NCBI RefSeq assembly: GCF_902686445.1
Contig: NC_062214.1
Location: forward strand, 91,120,738-91,184,737
From: Sciurus carolinensis
Lineage: Eukaryota; Chordata; Mammalia; Rodentia; Sciuridae
Length of the DNA: 64,000 nt
Direction of reading: 5' to 3'
How positions within the stretch are numbered: the stretch's first letter is position 1; each line of letters starts with the position of its first letter. The position numbers were made by a program, and so were the translations under genes. The notes under the pieces were generated by a model that did not search any database, had not been told where the DNA came from, and was given only the letters and a program-made list of their open reading frames with translations. Positions 46,136 to 56,658 of the stretch are shown here, one piece after another.

Positions 46136-46417
46136 GAAGTCACTTTAGCATTCCGTGATAGCTTTTTCTCAACTACTGTATTTAGCATATGTTCGACTAG
46201 TTCCTCTAAAGTTTATATAAAAATGTCAAAATTAAGTCAAAAACATCCTAAGATGGTAGTTCATTTATGTCTAAAAGAAGTCACTTTAGCATTCCGTGAT
46301 AGCTTTTTCTCAACTACTGTATTTAGCATATGTTCGACTAGTTCCTCTAAAGTTTATATGAAAATGTCAAAATTAAGTCAAAAACATTCTAAGATGGTAG
46401 TTCATTTATATGTCTAA
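46136..46417. repeat. Tandem duplication, 2 x 141 bp
   Basis: The unit starting GAAGTCACTTTAGCATTCC at 46136 repeats at 46277 with only a few differences, for example ATAAAA against ATGAAA and CATCCT against CATTCT. It is not SINE or L1 text. The period is divisible by three, so it makes a 64-codon frame with repeated residues that is not a gene. Confidence 0.95.
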
Positions 46418-46824
46418 GGAGATTCTTTTAAAAATCTTCAATACACCATCAACTTGTTTTCATGACTCCAACGTAAAACTGGTATTATCAAAACTCTATC
46501 ACACACAGAAAATTTCATTCTCTCAAAATAACCCAATATCTAAACCATCATTTTCCTGAAACATACCATGAAAACCAACACCTACAGTTATACCAATATT
46601 TGCTGGGTGAACACATACCTGTCCCTTTTTAAAAACCAGTCTGCCTAATGTACATCAATGAATTTTTCAACCACACAATGATTTTTTAAAATACCTTTAT
46701 TTATTTTTTTTAATTGTATACAAATGGGATACATGTTGTTTCTCTATTTGTACATAGAGTCAAGGCATACCATTTGTGTAATCATACGTTTACATAGGGC
46801 AATGATGTTTATATTTTTTTCCTT

Positions 46825-46845
46825 CCCCCCCACCCCTCCCACCCC
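46825..46845 (-). repeat. G-run block in L1 copy A 3' UTR
   Basis: The minus (L1 sense) strand reads G4-T-G3-A-G4-T-G7, four G-runs with one-base loops. This meets the usual G-quadruplex pattern. L1 3' UTRs of other mammals also hold such polypurine blocks. Confidence 0.85.
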
Positions 46846-46895
46846 TCTTTTCCCTCTATACAGTCCTTCTTTCCTTCATTCTTACCGCTCTCCTT

Positions 46896-46936
46896 ATCCC
46901 TAACCCTAAACCTAACCCTAAACCTAATGCTAACCC
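46896..46936 (-). repeat. Telomere-like repeats in L1 copy A 3' UTR
   Basis: Plus strand CCCTAACCCTAAACCTAACC continues CTAAACCTAATGCTAACCCC: a short array of TTAGGG-type units with variants, read on the L1 sense strand as GGGTTA/GGTTTA. Confidence 0.9.
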
Positions 46937-46959
46937 CTCCCACCCCCCATTATATGTCC

Positions 46960-49900
46960 TCATCCACTTATCAGTGAGATCATTCGTCCTTTAGTTTTTT
47001 GAGATTGGCTTATCTCACTTAGCATGATATTCTCCAATTTCGACCATTTGCCTACAAATGCCATAATTTTATCATTCCTCATTGCGGAGTAATATTCCAT
47101 TGTATAAATATGCCACAGTTTCTTTATCCATTCATCAACTGAAGGGCATCTAGGTTGGTTCCACAATCTGGCTATGGTGAATTGAGCAGCAATGAACATT
47201 GATGTGGCTGTATCTCTGTAGTATGCTGATTTTAAGTCCTTTGGGTATAGGCCAAGGAGTGGGATAGCTGGGTCAAATGGTGTTTCCCTTCCAAGCTTTC
47301 TGAGGAATCTCCACACTGCTTTCCAGAGTGGCTGCACTAATTTGCAACCCCACCAGCAATGTATGAGTGTTCCTTTTTCACCACATCCTCGCCAACACCT
47401 ATTGTTGCTTGTATTCTTGATAATCGCCATTCTAATTGGGGTGAGATGAAATCTTAGGGTAGTTTTGATTTGCATTTCCCTTATTACTAGGGATGTTGAA
47501 CATTTCTTCATATATCTGTTGATTACTTGTACATCTTCTTCTGTGAAGTGTCTGTTCATTTCCTTAGCCCATTTGTTGATTGGATTATTTGTATTCTTGG
47601 TGTAGAGTTTTTTGAGTTCTTTATAGATTCTGGAAATTAGCGCTCTATCTGAGGTATGGTTGGCAAAGATATTCTCCCACTCCGTAGGCTCTCTCTTCAC
47701 ATTTCTGATAGTTTCCTTTGCTGAGAGAAAGCTTTTTAGTTTGAATCTATCCCAGTTGTTGATTCTTGCTTTTATTTCTTGTGCTATGGGAGTCCTGTTA
47801 AGGAAGTCTGATCCTAAGCCAACAAGTTGAAGATTTGGACCTACTTTTTCTTCTATAAGATGCAGGGTCTCTGGTCTGATTCCGAGGTCCTTGATCCATT
47901 TTGAGTTGAGTTTTGTGTAGGGTGAGAGATAGGGGTTTAATTTCATTCTATTGCATATGGTTTTCCAGTTTTCCCAGCACCATTTGTTGAAGAGGCTATC
48001 TTTCCTCCATTGCATATTTTTGGACCCTTTGTCTAGTATGAGAAAATTGTATTTATTTGGGTTTGTGTCCATGTCCTCTATTCTGTACCATTGATCTACC
48101 TGTCTATTTTGGTACCAATACCATGCTGTTTTTGTTACTATTGCTTTGTAGTAGAGTTGAAGATCTGGTATTGCAATACCCCCTGCTTCGCTCTTGCTAC
48201 TGAGGATTGCTTTAGCTATTCTAGGTTTTTTATTCTTCCAGATGAATTTCATAATTGCTTGCTCTATTTCTGCAAGGTACATCATTGGGATTTTAATTGG
48301 AATTGCATTGCATCTGTATAGCACTTTAGGTAGTATAGCCATTTTGACGATATTAATTCTGCCTATCCAGGAACATGGGAGATCTTTCCATCTTCTAAGG
48401 TTTTCTTGAATTTCTTTCTTTAGTGTTCTGTAGTTCTCATTGTAGAGGTCTTTCACCTCTTTTGTGAGATTGATTCCCAAGTATTTTATTTTTTTCGATG
48501 CTATTGTGAATGGGATAGTTTTCCTAATTTCTCTTTCTGAAGATTCATCACTTATGTATAAAAATGCATTGGATTTATGAGCATTGATCTTGTAACCTGC
48601 TACTTTACTGAATTCACTTATGAGTTCTAAAAGTTTTCTGGTGGAATTTCCAGGTTCCTCTAAATATATAATCATGTCATCAGCAAACAGGGATAGTTTG
48701 AGTTCTTCTTTTCCTATTCGTATCCCTTTAATTTCTTTGGTTTGTCTGATTGCTCTGGCTAGAGTCTCAAGGACGATGCTCAATAGAAGCGGTGAAAGAG
48801 GGCATCCCTGCCTTGTTCCAGTTTTTAGGGGGAACGCTTTCAGTTTTTCACCATTTAGAATGATATTAGCCATGGGCTTAGAGTAGATTGCCTTTATAAT
48901 GTTAAGGAATGTTCCCACTACCCCAATTTTTTCTAGTGTTTTGAGCATGAAGGGATGCTGTATTTTATCAAATGCTTTTTCTGCATCTATTGAAATAATC
49001 ATGTGATTCTTAACTTTAAGTCTGTTGATATGGTGAATGACATTTATTGATTTCCGAATGTTGAACCAACCTTGCATCCCTGGGATAAAACCCACTTGAT
49101 CGTGGTGCACTATCTTTTTAATATATATTTGTATGCGATTTGCTAAATTTTGTTGAGAATTTTTGCGTCGATGTTCATTAAGGATATTGGTCTGAAATTT
49201 TCTTTCCTCGATGTGTCTCTGTCTGGTTTAGGTATCAGGGTGATATTGGCTTCATAGAACGAGTTTGGGAGGGTTCCCTCCTCTTCTATTTCATGGAATA
49301 GTTTGAGGAGTATTGGAATGAGCTCTTCTTTAAAGGTTTTGTAGAACTCGGCTGAGAACCCATCTGGTCCTGGACTTTTCTTTGTTGGTAGGCTTTTGAT
49401 GACCTCTTCTATTTCATTGCTTGAAATTGGTTTATTTAAGTTGTGTATATCCTCCTCTTTCAGTTTAGGTAATTCATATGTCTCTAGAAATTTGTTGATG
49501 TCTTCGAGGTTTTCTGTTTTGTTGGAGTATAGATTTTCGAAATAGCTAATTATGTTTTGTATTTCACTCGTGTCTGTTGTGATGTTTCCTTGTTCATTCC
49601 GAATTTTAGTAATTTGAGTTTTCTCCCTCTTTCTCTTTGTTAGTGTGGCTAAGGGTTTATCAATTTTATTTATTTTTTCAAAGAACCAACTATTTATTTT
49701 GTTAATTTTTCCAATTGTTTCTTTTGTTTCGATTTTGTTGATTTCGGCTCTGATTTTAACTATTTCCTGTCTTCTACTACTTTTGGTATTGGTCTGCTCT
49801 TCTTTTTCTAGTGCTTTGAGCTGTAGTGTTAACTCGTTTATTTGTTGATTTCTACTTCTTTTTTTGAATGCACCCATGAAATAAATCTTCCTCTAAGTAC

Positions 49901-50083
49901 TGCTTTCATAGTGTCCCAGAGATTTTGATATGATGTGTCTTTGTTCTCATTTACTTCTAAGAATTTTTTTATTTCCCTCCTGATGTCTTCTGTTATCCAT
50001 TCATCATATAATAGTGTATTATTTAGTCTCCAGGTATTGGAGAAGTTTCTGTTTTTTATTCTGTCATTTATTTCTAATTTCAA
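46960..50083 (-). pseudogene. L1 copy A ORF2, frameshifted
   Basis: Three frames cover it: 50083-49838, 49877-49143 and 49110-46960 (716 codons, intact). The last holds the reverse transcriptase with the FADDM active site and the C-terminal cysteine motif ([18 protein letters not shown]). Comparison with copy B shows one missing base near 49872 and one near 49147. A 3-base loss near 49543 drops one arginine in frame. Confidence 0.9.
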
Positions 50084-50291
50084 TCCATTATGATCTGATA
50101 AGAGTACAAGGTAGTATCTCTATCTTCTTGTATTTGCTAACAGTAGCTTTGTGGCATAAAATATGGTCTATTTTAGAGAAGGATCCATGTGCTGCTGAGA
50201 AGAAAGTGTATTCGTTCTTTGTTGGATGGTATATTCTATATATGTCCGTTAAGTCTAAATTGTTGATTGTGTTGTTGAGATCTATAGTTTC

Positions 50292-50363
50292 TTTTTTTTT
50301 TTTTTAAATGAGATAATATGTATGAACATTTTATTTTTTTATTTATTTACTTATTTATTTTTT
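50292..50363 (-). repeat. Distal A-tail of an ID SINE, between L1 copies A and B
   Basis: The minus strand reads an A/T tail (AAATAAATAAGTAAATAAAT), then a short unique piece (TGTTCATACATATTATCTC), then 14 A. This fits the second half of the long ID tail whose first half and body lie at 56558-56658. The intervening 6.2 kb is L1 copy B. Part of it could instead be copy B's own A-tail. Confidence 0.6.
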
Positions 50364-50400
50364 TACGTTTACATAGGGTAATGATGTTTATTATATTTTT

Positions 50401-50436
50401 CCCCTCCCCCCCACCCCTCCCACCCCTCCCACCCCT
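50401..50436 (-). repeat. G-run block in L1 copy B 3' UTR
   Basis: The same block as in copy A with one more G3-A-G4-T type unit (plus strand CCCCTCCCCCCCACCCCTCC continuing with CCACCCC units). Fits a G-quadruplex on the L1 sense strand. Confidence 0.85.
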
Positions 50437-50485
50437 CTTTTCCCTCTACACAGTCCTTCTTTCCTTCATTCTTACTGCTCTCCTT

Positions 50486-50525
50486 AGCCTAACTCTAAAC
50501 CTAACCCTAAACCTAATGCTAGCCC
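50486..50525 (-). repeat. Telomere-like repeats in L1 copy B 3' UTR
   Basis: Plus strand CTAACTCTAAACCTAACC continues CTAAACCTAATGCTAGCCC: the same array as in copy A with a few substitutions. So it belongs to the L1 family and is not a local telomere insertion. Confidence 0.88.
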
Positions 50526-50548
50526 GTCCCACCCCCCATTATATGTCC

Positions 50549-53500
50549 TCATCCGCTTATCAGCGAGATCATTCGTCCTTTAGTTTTTTGAGATTGGCTT
50601 ATCTCACTTAGCATGATATTCTCCATTTTCGACCATTTGCCTACAAATGCCATAATTTTATCATTCCTCATTGCGGAGTAATATTCCATTGTATAAATAT
50701 GCCACAGTTTCTTTATCCATTCATCAACTGAAGGGCATCTAGGTTGGTTCCACAATCTGGCTATGGTGAATTGAGCAGCAATGAACATTGATGTGGCTGT
50801 ATCTCTGTAGTATGCTGATTTTAAGTCCTTTGGGTATAGGCCAAGGAGTGGGATAGCTGGGTCAAATGGTGTTTCCATTCCAAGCTTTCTGAGGAATCTC
50901 CACACTGCTTTCCAGAGTGGTTGCACTAATTTGCAACCCCACCAGCAATGTATGAGTGTTCCTTTTTCACCACATCCTCGCCAACACCTATTGTTGCTTG
51001 TATTCTTGATAATCGCCATTCTAATTGGGGTGAGATGAAATCTTAGGGTAGTTTTGATTTGCATTTCCCTTATTACTAGGGATGTTGAACATTTTTTCAT
51101 ATATCTGGTGATTACTTGTACATCTTCTTCTGTGAAGTGTCTGTTCATTTCCTTAGCCCATTTGTTGATTGGATTATTTGTATTCTTGGTGTAGAGTTTT
51201 TTGAGTTCTTTATAGATTCTGGAAATTAGCGCTCTATCTGAGGTATGGTTGGCAAAGATATTCTCCCACTCTGTAGGCTCTCTCTTCACATTTCTGATAG
51301 TTTCCTTTGCTGACAGAAAGCTTTTTAGTTTGAATCTATCCCAGTTGTTGATTCTTGCTTTTATTTCTTGTGCTATGGGAGTCCTGTTAAGGAAATCTGA
51401 TCCTGAGCCAACAAGTTGAAGATTTGGACCTACTTTTTCTTCTATAAGATGCAGGGTCTCTGGTCTGATTCCGAGGTCCTTGATCCATTTTGAGTTGAGT
51501 TTTGTGTAGGGTGAGAGATAGGGGTTTAGTTTCATTCTATTGCATATAGTTTTCCAGTTTTCCCAGCACCATTTGTTGAAGAGGCTATCTTTTCTCCATT
51601 GCATATTGTTGGAACCTTTGTCTAGTATGAGAAAATTGTATTTATTTGGGTTTGTGTCCATGTCCTCTATTCTGTACCATTGATCTACCTGTCTATTTTG
51701 GTACCAATACCATGCCGTTTTTGTTACTATTGCTTTGTAGTAGAGTTGAAGATCTGGTATTGCAATACCCCCTGCTTCGCTCTTGCTACTGAGGATTGCT
51801 TTAGCTATTCTAGGTTTTTTATTCTTCCAGATGAATTTCATAATTGCTTGCTCTATTTCTGCGAGGTACATCATTGGGATTTTAATTGGAATTGCATTGA
51901 ATCTGTATAGAACTTTAGGTAGTATAGCCATTTTGACGATATTAATTCTGCCTATCCAGGAACATGGGAGATCTTTCCATCTTCTAAGGTTTTCTTGAAT
52001 TTCTTTCTTAGTGTTCTGTAGTTCTCATTGTAGAGGTCTTTCACCTCTTTTGTGAGATTGATTCCCAAGTATTTTATTTTTTTCGATGCTATTGTGAATG
52101 GGATAGTTTTCCTAATTTCTCTTTCTGAAGATTCATCACTTATGTATAAAAATGCATTGGATTTATGAGCATTGATCTTGTAACCTGCTACTTTACTGAA
52201 TTCACTTATGAGTTCTAAAAGTTTTCTGGTGGAATTTCCAGGTTCCTCTAAATATATAATCATGTCATCAGCGAACAGGGATAGTTTGAGTTCTTCTTTT
52301 CCTATTTGTATCCCTTTAATTTCTTTGGTTTGTCTGATTGCTCTGGCTAGAGTCTCAAGGACGATGTTGAATAGAAGCGGTGAAAGAGGGCATCCCTGCC
52401 TTGTTCCAGTTTTTAGGGACGCTTTCAGTTTTTCACCATTTAGAATGATATTAGCCATGGGCTTGGCGTAGATGGCCTTTATAATGTTTAGGAATGTTCC
52501 CATTACCCCAATTTTTTCTAGTGTTTTGAGCATGAAGGGATGCTGTATTTTATCAAATGCTTTTTCTGCATCTATTGAAATAATCATGTGATTCTTAACT
52601 TTAAGTCTGTTGATATGGTGAATGACATTTATTGATTTCCGAATGTTGAACCAACCTTGCATCCCTGGGATAAAACCCACTTGATCGTGGTGCACTATCT
52701 TTTTAATATATATTTGTATGCGATTTGCTAAAATTTTGTTGAGAATTTTTGCATCGATGTTCATTAAGGATATTGGTCTGAAATTTTCTTTCCTCGATGT
52801 GTCTCTGTCTGGTTTAGGTATCAGGGTGATATTGGCTTCATAGAACGAGTTTGGGAGGGTTCCCTCCTCTTCTATTTCATGGAATAGTTTGAGGAGTATT
52901 GGAATGAGCTCTTCTTTAAAGGTTTTGTAGAACTCGGCTGAGAACCCATCTGGTCCTGGACTTTTCTTTGTTGGTAGGCTTTTGATGACCTCTTCTATTT
53001 CATTGCTTGAAATTGGTTTATTTAAGTTGTGTATGTCCTCCTCGTTCAGTTTAGGTAGTTCATATGTCTCTAGAAATTTGTTGATGTCTTCAAGGTTTTC
53101 TGTTTTGTTGGAGTATAGATTTTCGAAATAGCTTCTAATTATGTTTTGTATTTCACTCGTGTCTGTTGTGATGTTTCCTTGTTCATTCCGAATTTTAGTA
53201 ATTTGAGTTTTCTCCCTCTTTCTCTTTGTTAGTGTGGCTAAGGGTTTATCAATTTTATTTATTTTTTCAAAGAACCAACTATTTATTTTATTAATTTTTC
53301 CGATTGTTTCTTTTGTTTCGATTTCGTTGATTTCGGCTCTGATTTTAACTATTTCCTGTCTTCTACTACTTTTGGTATTGGTCTGCTCTTCTTTTTCTAG
53401 TGCTTTGAGCTGTAGTGTTAACTCGTTTATTTGTTGATTTCTACTTCTTTTTTTGAATGCACCCCATGAAATAAATCTTCCTCTAAGTACTGCTTTCATA

Positions 53501-54393
53501 GTGTCCCAGAGATTTTGATATGATGTGTCTTTGTTCTCATTTACTTCTAAGAATTTTTTTATTTCCCTCCTGATGTCTTCTGTTATCCATTCATCATATA
53601 ATAGTGTATTATTTAGTCTCCAGGTATTGGAGAAGTTTCTGTTTTTTATTCTGTCATTTATTTCTAATTTCAATCCATTATGATCTGATAGAGTACAAGG
53701 TAGTATCTCTATCTTCTTGTATTTACTAACAGTAGCTTTGTGGCATAAAATATGGTCTATTTTAGAGAAGGATCCATGTGCTGCTGAGAAGAAAGTGTAT
53801 TCGTTCTTTGTTGGATGGTATATTCTATATATGTCCGTTAAGTCTAAATTGCTGATTGTGTTGTTGAGATCTATAGTTTCTTTATTCAATTTTTGTTTGG
53901 ACGATCTATCCAGTGGTGAGAGAGGTGTGTTAAAATCGCCTAGTATTATTGTGTTGTGGTCTATTTGATTTCTGGAATTGAGAAGGATTTGTTTGACGTA
54001 CGTGGATGAGCCAATGTTCGGGGCATAGATATTTATGATTGTTATGTCTTGCTGATTTATGCTTCCCTTAAGCAGCATGTAATGTCCTTCTTTATCCCTT
54101 CTGACTAGTTTTGGTTTGAAGTCCACATTATCTGAGATGAGGATGGATACTCCAGCTTTTTTGCTGTGTCCGTGTGCATGGTATGTTTGTCCCCATCCTT
54201 TCACCTTTAGTCTATGGGTGTCTCTTTCTATGAGATGAGTCTCTTGCAGGCAGCATATTGTTGGATTTTTCTTTTTAATCCAATCTGCCAGTCTGTGTCT
54301 TTTGATTGATGAATTCAGGCCATTGACATTCAGGGTTATTATTGTGATATGATTTGTATTCCCAGTCAATTGACTCATATTTGTTTTTGACAT
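50549..54393 (-). pseudogene. L1 copy B ORF2, one frameshift
   Basis: The first frame (54393-51952) starts [20 protein letters not shown] and has the AP-endonuclease ([22 protein letters not shown]), then the reverse transcriptase with FADDM at residues 707-711. At about 52007 copy B has one T fewer than copy A, so the frame ends early. The correct frame resumes and runs to 50549, with the C-terminal cysteine motif. Total coding length is about 1,280 codons, the usual L1 ORF2 size. The product as it stands would lack the C-terminal third. Confidence 0.92.
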
Positions 54394-54424
54394 GATTTGG
54401 TTTCTCCTTTATTTGGCTATTCCT

Positions 54425-55470
54425 TTAGGCTAGCGCCTCCTGTTGCTGATTTGCATCGTTGTTTTTCATCTCTTCCTCATGGAATATTTTGCTGAGAATG
54501 TTCTGTAATGCTGGCTTTCTTTTTGTAAATTCCTTTAGCTTTTGTTTATCATGGAAGGATCTTATTTCATCGTCAAATTTGAAGGTAAGTTTTGCTGGGT
54601 ATAAGATTCTTGGTTGGCATCCGTTTTCTTTCAGGGCTTGGTATATGTTGTTCCAGGCCCTTCTAGCTTTTAGGTCTGGATTGAAAAATCTGCTGATATT
54701 CTTATTGGTTTCCCTCTGAATGTAATTTGATTCTTTTCTCTCGCGGCCTTTAAAATTCTGTCTTTATTTTGTATGTTAGGTATTTTCATAATAATGTGCC
54801 TTGGTGTGGGTCTGTTGTAATTTTGTATGTTTGGAGTTCTATAAGCCTCTTGTACTTGGTTTTCCATATCATTCTTCAGATTTGGGAAATTTTCTGTTAT
54901 TATTTCATTGAATAGATTGTTCATTCCTTTGGTTTGTTTCTCTAAGCCTTCCTCAATCCCAATAATTCTTAAATTTGGCCTTTTCATGATATCCCATAAT
55001 TCTTGTAGATTCTGTTCATGATTTCTTACCATCTTTTCTGTTTGGCCAACTTTGCTTTCAAGATTAAATACTTTGTCTTCAATGTCTGAGGTTCTGTCTT
55101 CCAGGTGTTCTATCCTATTGGTTATGCTTTCTATGGAGTTTTTAACTTGGTTTATTGTTTCCTTCATTTCAAGTATTTCAGTTTGTTTTTTTTTCAGTAT
55201 CTCTAACTCTTTATTGAAATGATCTCTTGCTTCCCGTATTTGGTCTTTTAACTGTTGATTGGTGCGATCATTTAATGCCTGCATTTGCTCTTTCATCTCC
55301 TCCTTCAATGCCTGCATTTGCTCTTTCATCTCCTCATTAGCTTCCCTGATCGTTTTAATTACGTACATTCTGAACTCCCTTTCTGACATTTCTTCTGCTG
55401 TGCTGTCATTGGGTTTTATTGATGTAGTATCTAGGTTTGTTTGGGGCATTTTCTTCCCTTGTTTTCTCAT
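54425..55470 (-). pseudogene. L1 copy B ORF1, one frameshift near its end
   Basis: The frame from 55470 encodes a 266-residue ORF1p-like protein. It has a basic start (MRKQGKKMPQ), a long coiled coil (about residues 45-150), and the RNA-recognition region (LRIIGIEEG, HIIMKIPNIQ), and ends DFSIQT and a stop at 54670. The C-terminal domain (KARRAWNNIYQALKENG, YPAKLTFKFDDE, FHDKQKLKEF) continues in another frame to a stop at 54425-54427. So one base is missing near 54672. ORF1p is the RNA-binding chaperone of the L1 particle. Confidence 0.88.
55274..55339 (-). repeat. 33-bp tandem duplication in L1 ORF1 coiled coil
   Basis: The unit AATGCCTGCATTTGCTCTTT (plus strand, 33 bp in all) occurs at 55274 and 55307. 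It encodes EEMKEQMQALK twice, an 11-residue coiled-coil step, in frame. Confidence 0.95.
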
Positions 55471-55931
55471 ATTGGTCAGCTGTCAGTGGGACCCTGAGAT
55501 ATTGCAGTTTTCCGCTATTGACTTATAGTGTCCCGGTAGATTTCCAGTGTATCACCTCCCAGCCTTCAGTAGCCTGATGTCTTGGAGGAATCTGATAAAG
55601 CAGCGCATCCGAAGAAAACTGCCCCTAGCCCCCTACTGGTTCCACGGTTTGGAACTGGTTCTATGCGGAAATGCTCTCACTGTGGGCCTGCACCGTGCAG
55701 CTGGCCGTGTGGGAGGAGCCCACTGCCGGAGTGTGGAAGGCTACCTTGGGAAGACTCTAGCTGCCCTGCCCGGCTCCGATAAGCCACCTCTATCTGGGCC
55801 TGCCACCCGGGCTGAGCTTTACCCAGTGGGCAGACTCACCTGTGGCTCTATTTCAGTCCGAGTCTCTCAATGCCTCCCCTTCTTAACTCCTGGGTTCTGG
55901 AGCGACTGGGGGTGCAGTCTCCCTCTAGGCC

Positions 55932-55941
55932 GCCATCTTGG
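55932..55941 (-). promoter_or_regulatory. YY1-like site, inner L1 promoter unit
   Basis: The minus strand reads CCAAGATGGC at the head of the inner copy of the promoter unit, 606 bases downstream of the same site at the 5' end. Confidence 0.7.
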
Positions 55942-56537
55942 ATCGTCCCGTGAAGAGAGCCTGCAGCCGGAGTGGGCAGAGCCGCCTGAAGAGGTCTCTG
56001 GCTGCCCTGCCCTGATCCCAGAGGCTGCTTGCAGATCGAAGCTCTCCGTTGGTTCGGGGACTTGTGGCTGGTTCAATGTAGAAAACCTCTCACTGGGCCG
56101 TCTGGTCTGAGAAGCTAGCCTTGGAAGGCACCTCCCACCGCAGGGGTCCAGGCTACTTGGGGAGGTCTCTGGCTGCCCTATCCTGGTCCCTGAAGCTGCT
56201 TGTGTGCCGGAGTACATTGCGCTGCACTGGCTCCGGGACTCGGAGCTTGTTCTGGTCAGAAAGACTCTCACTAGCGGGCCAGTTCCGTTGTGAGAACCTG
56301 GAGAAGCTGGCTGTGTGGGCGTGGCCCACCGCCGGAGTGCGCAGGGCTGCCTGTGGATGACTCTAGCTGCCCTGCCCGGCTCTGATAAGCCACCTCTATC
56401 TGGACCTGCCACCAGGGCCGAGCTTTACCCAGTGGGCAGACTCACCTGTGGCTCTATTTCAGTCCGAGTCTCTCAATGCCTCCCCTTCTTAACTCCTGGG
56501 TTCTGGAGCGACTAGGGGTGCAGTCTCCCTCTAGGCT

Positions 56538-56547
56538 GCCATCTTGG
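56538..56547 (-). promoter_or_regulatory. YY1-like site at the 5' end of L1 copy B
   Basis: The minus strand reads CCAAGATGGC ten bases inside the element's 5' end. The position matches the YY1 site that fixes the start of human L1 transcription. Confidence 0.8.
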
Positions 56548-56557
56548 ATCGCCCCCC

Positions 56558-56658
56558 TTTATTTTTATTTATTTATTTTTATGTGGTGCTAAGGATCAAA
56601 CCCAGTGCCTCACACATGCTATGTGAGTGCTTTACCACTGAGTCACAACCCCAGCCCC
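56558..56658 (-). mobile_element. ID SINE body, its tail split by L1 copy B
   Basis: The minus strand starts GGGGCTGGGGTTGTGACTCA at 56658, passes AGCACTCACATAGCATGTG and GGGTTTGATCCTTAGCACC, then ACATAAAAATAAATAAATAA, and is cut at 56557 by the 5' end of L1 copy B. Confidence 0.85.

Larger units (their letters stand above)
46711..50291 (-). mobile_element. Young squirrel L1, 5'-truncated (copy A)
   Basis: It runs from an ORF2 point equal to about 53883 of copy B down to a complete 3' UTR and A-tail at about 46700-46711. It is nearly identical to copy B over the shared length. Three single-base frameshifts (near 50099, 49872 and 49147) and loss of ORF1, the endonuclease and the 5' UTR make it inert. 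It has the same sense as USP3. Confidence 0.93.
50364..56557 (-). mobile_element. Young full-length L1 (copy B)
   Basis: About 6.19 kb, minus strand: 5' end GGGGGGCGATCCAAGATGG at 56557, a 5' UTR of about 1.09 kb with a duplicated promoter unit, ORF1 (55470 to about 54425), ORF2 (54393-50549), and a 3' UTR cut short at 50364. Each ORF has one visible single-base frameshift. Everything else is open, so it inserted recently. It lies in the same sense as USP3, inside its intron. Confidence 0.93.
55640..56557 (-). promoter_or_regulatory. L1 copy B 5' UTR with repeated promoter units
   Basis: The segment about 56228-56557 is repeated at about 55640-55950, a period of 606 bases. The stretch between them (55950-56228) holds two more degenerate versions of the CTGGCTGCCCTGCCC part. 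It is GC-rich against an AT-rich surround. Repeated 5' units are the promoter design of mouse L1 monomers. That these units drive transcription is an inference. Confidence 0.75.

Noticed and set aside
46223..46417. 64-codon frame with repeated residues, possible repeat protein
   Set aside because: It arises because the 141-bp duplication has a period divisible by three. The sequence is AT-rich intron without coding character.
46896..46936. Interstitial telomere or chromosome-fusion scar
   Set aside because: The same array is found at the same place in both L1 copies, so it is part of the L1 3' UTR.
48091..54719. Plus-strand frames of 60-97 codons across the L1 copies
   Set aside because: They are complements of L1 ORF1/ORF2 and occur in pairs in both copies. 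No gene.
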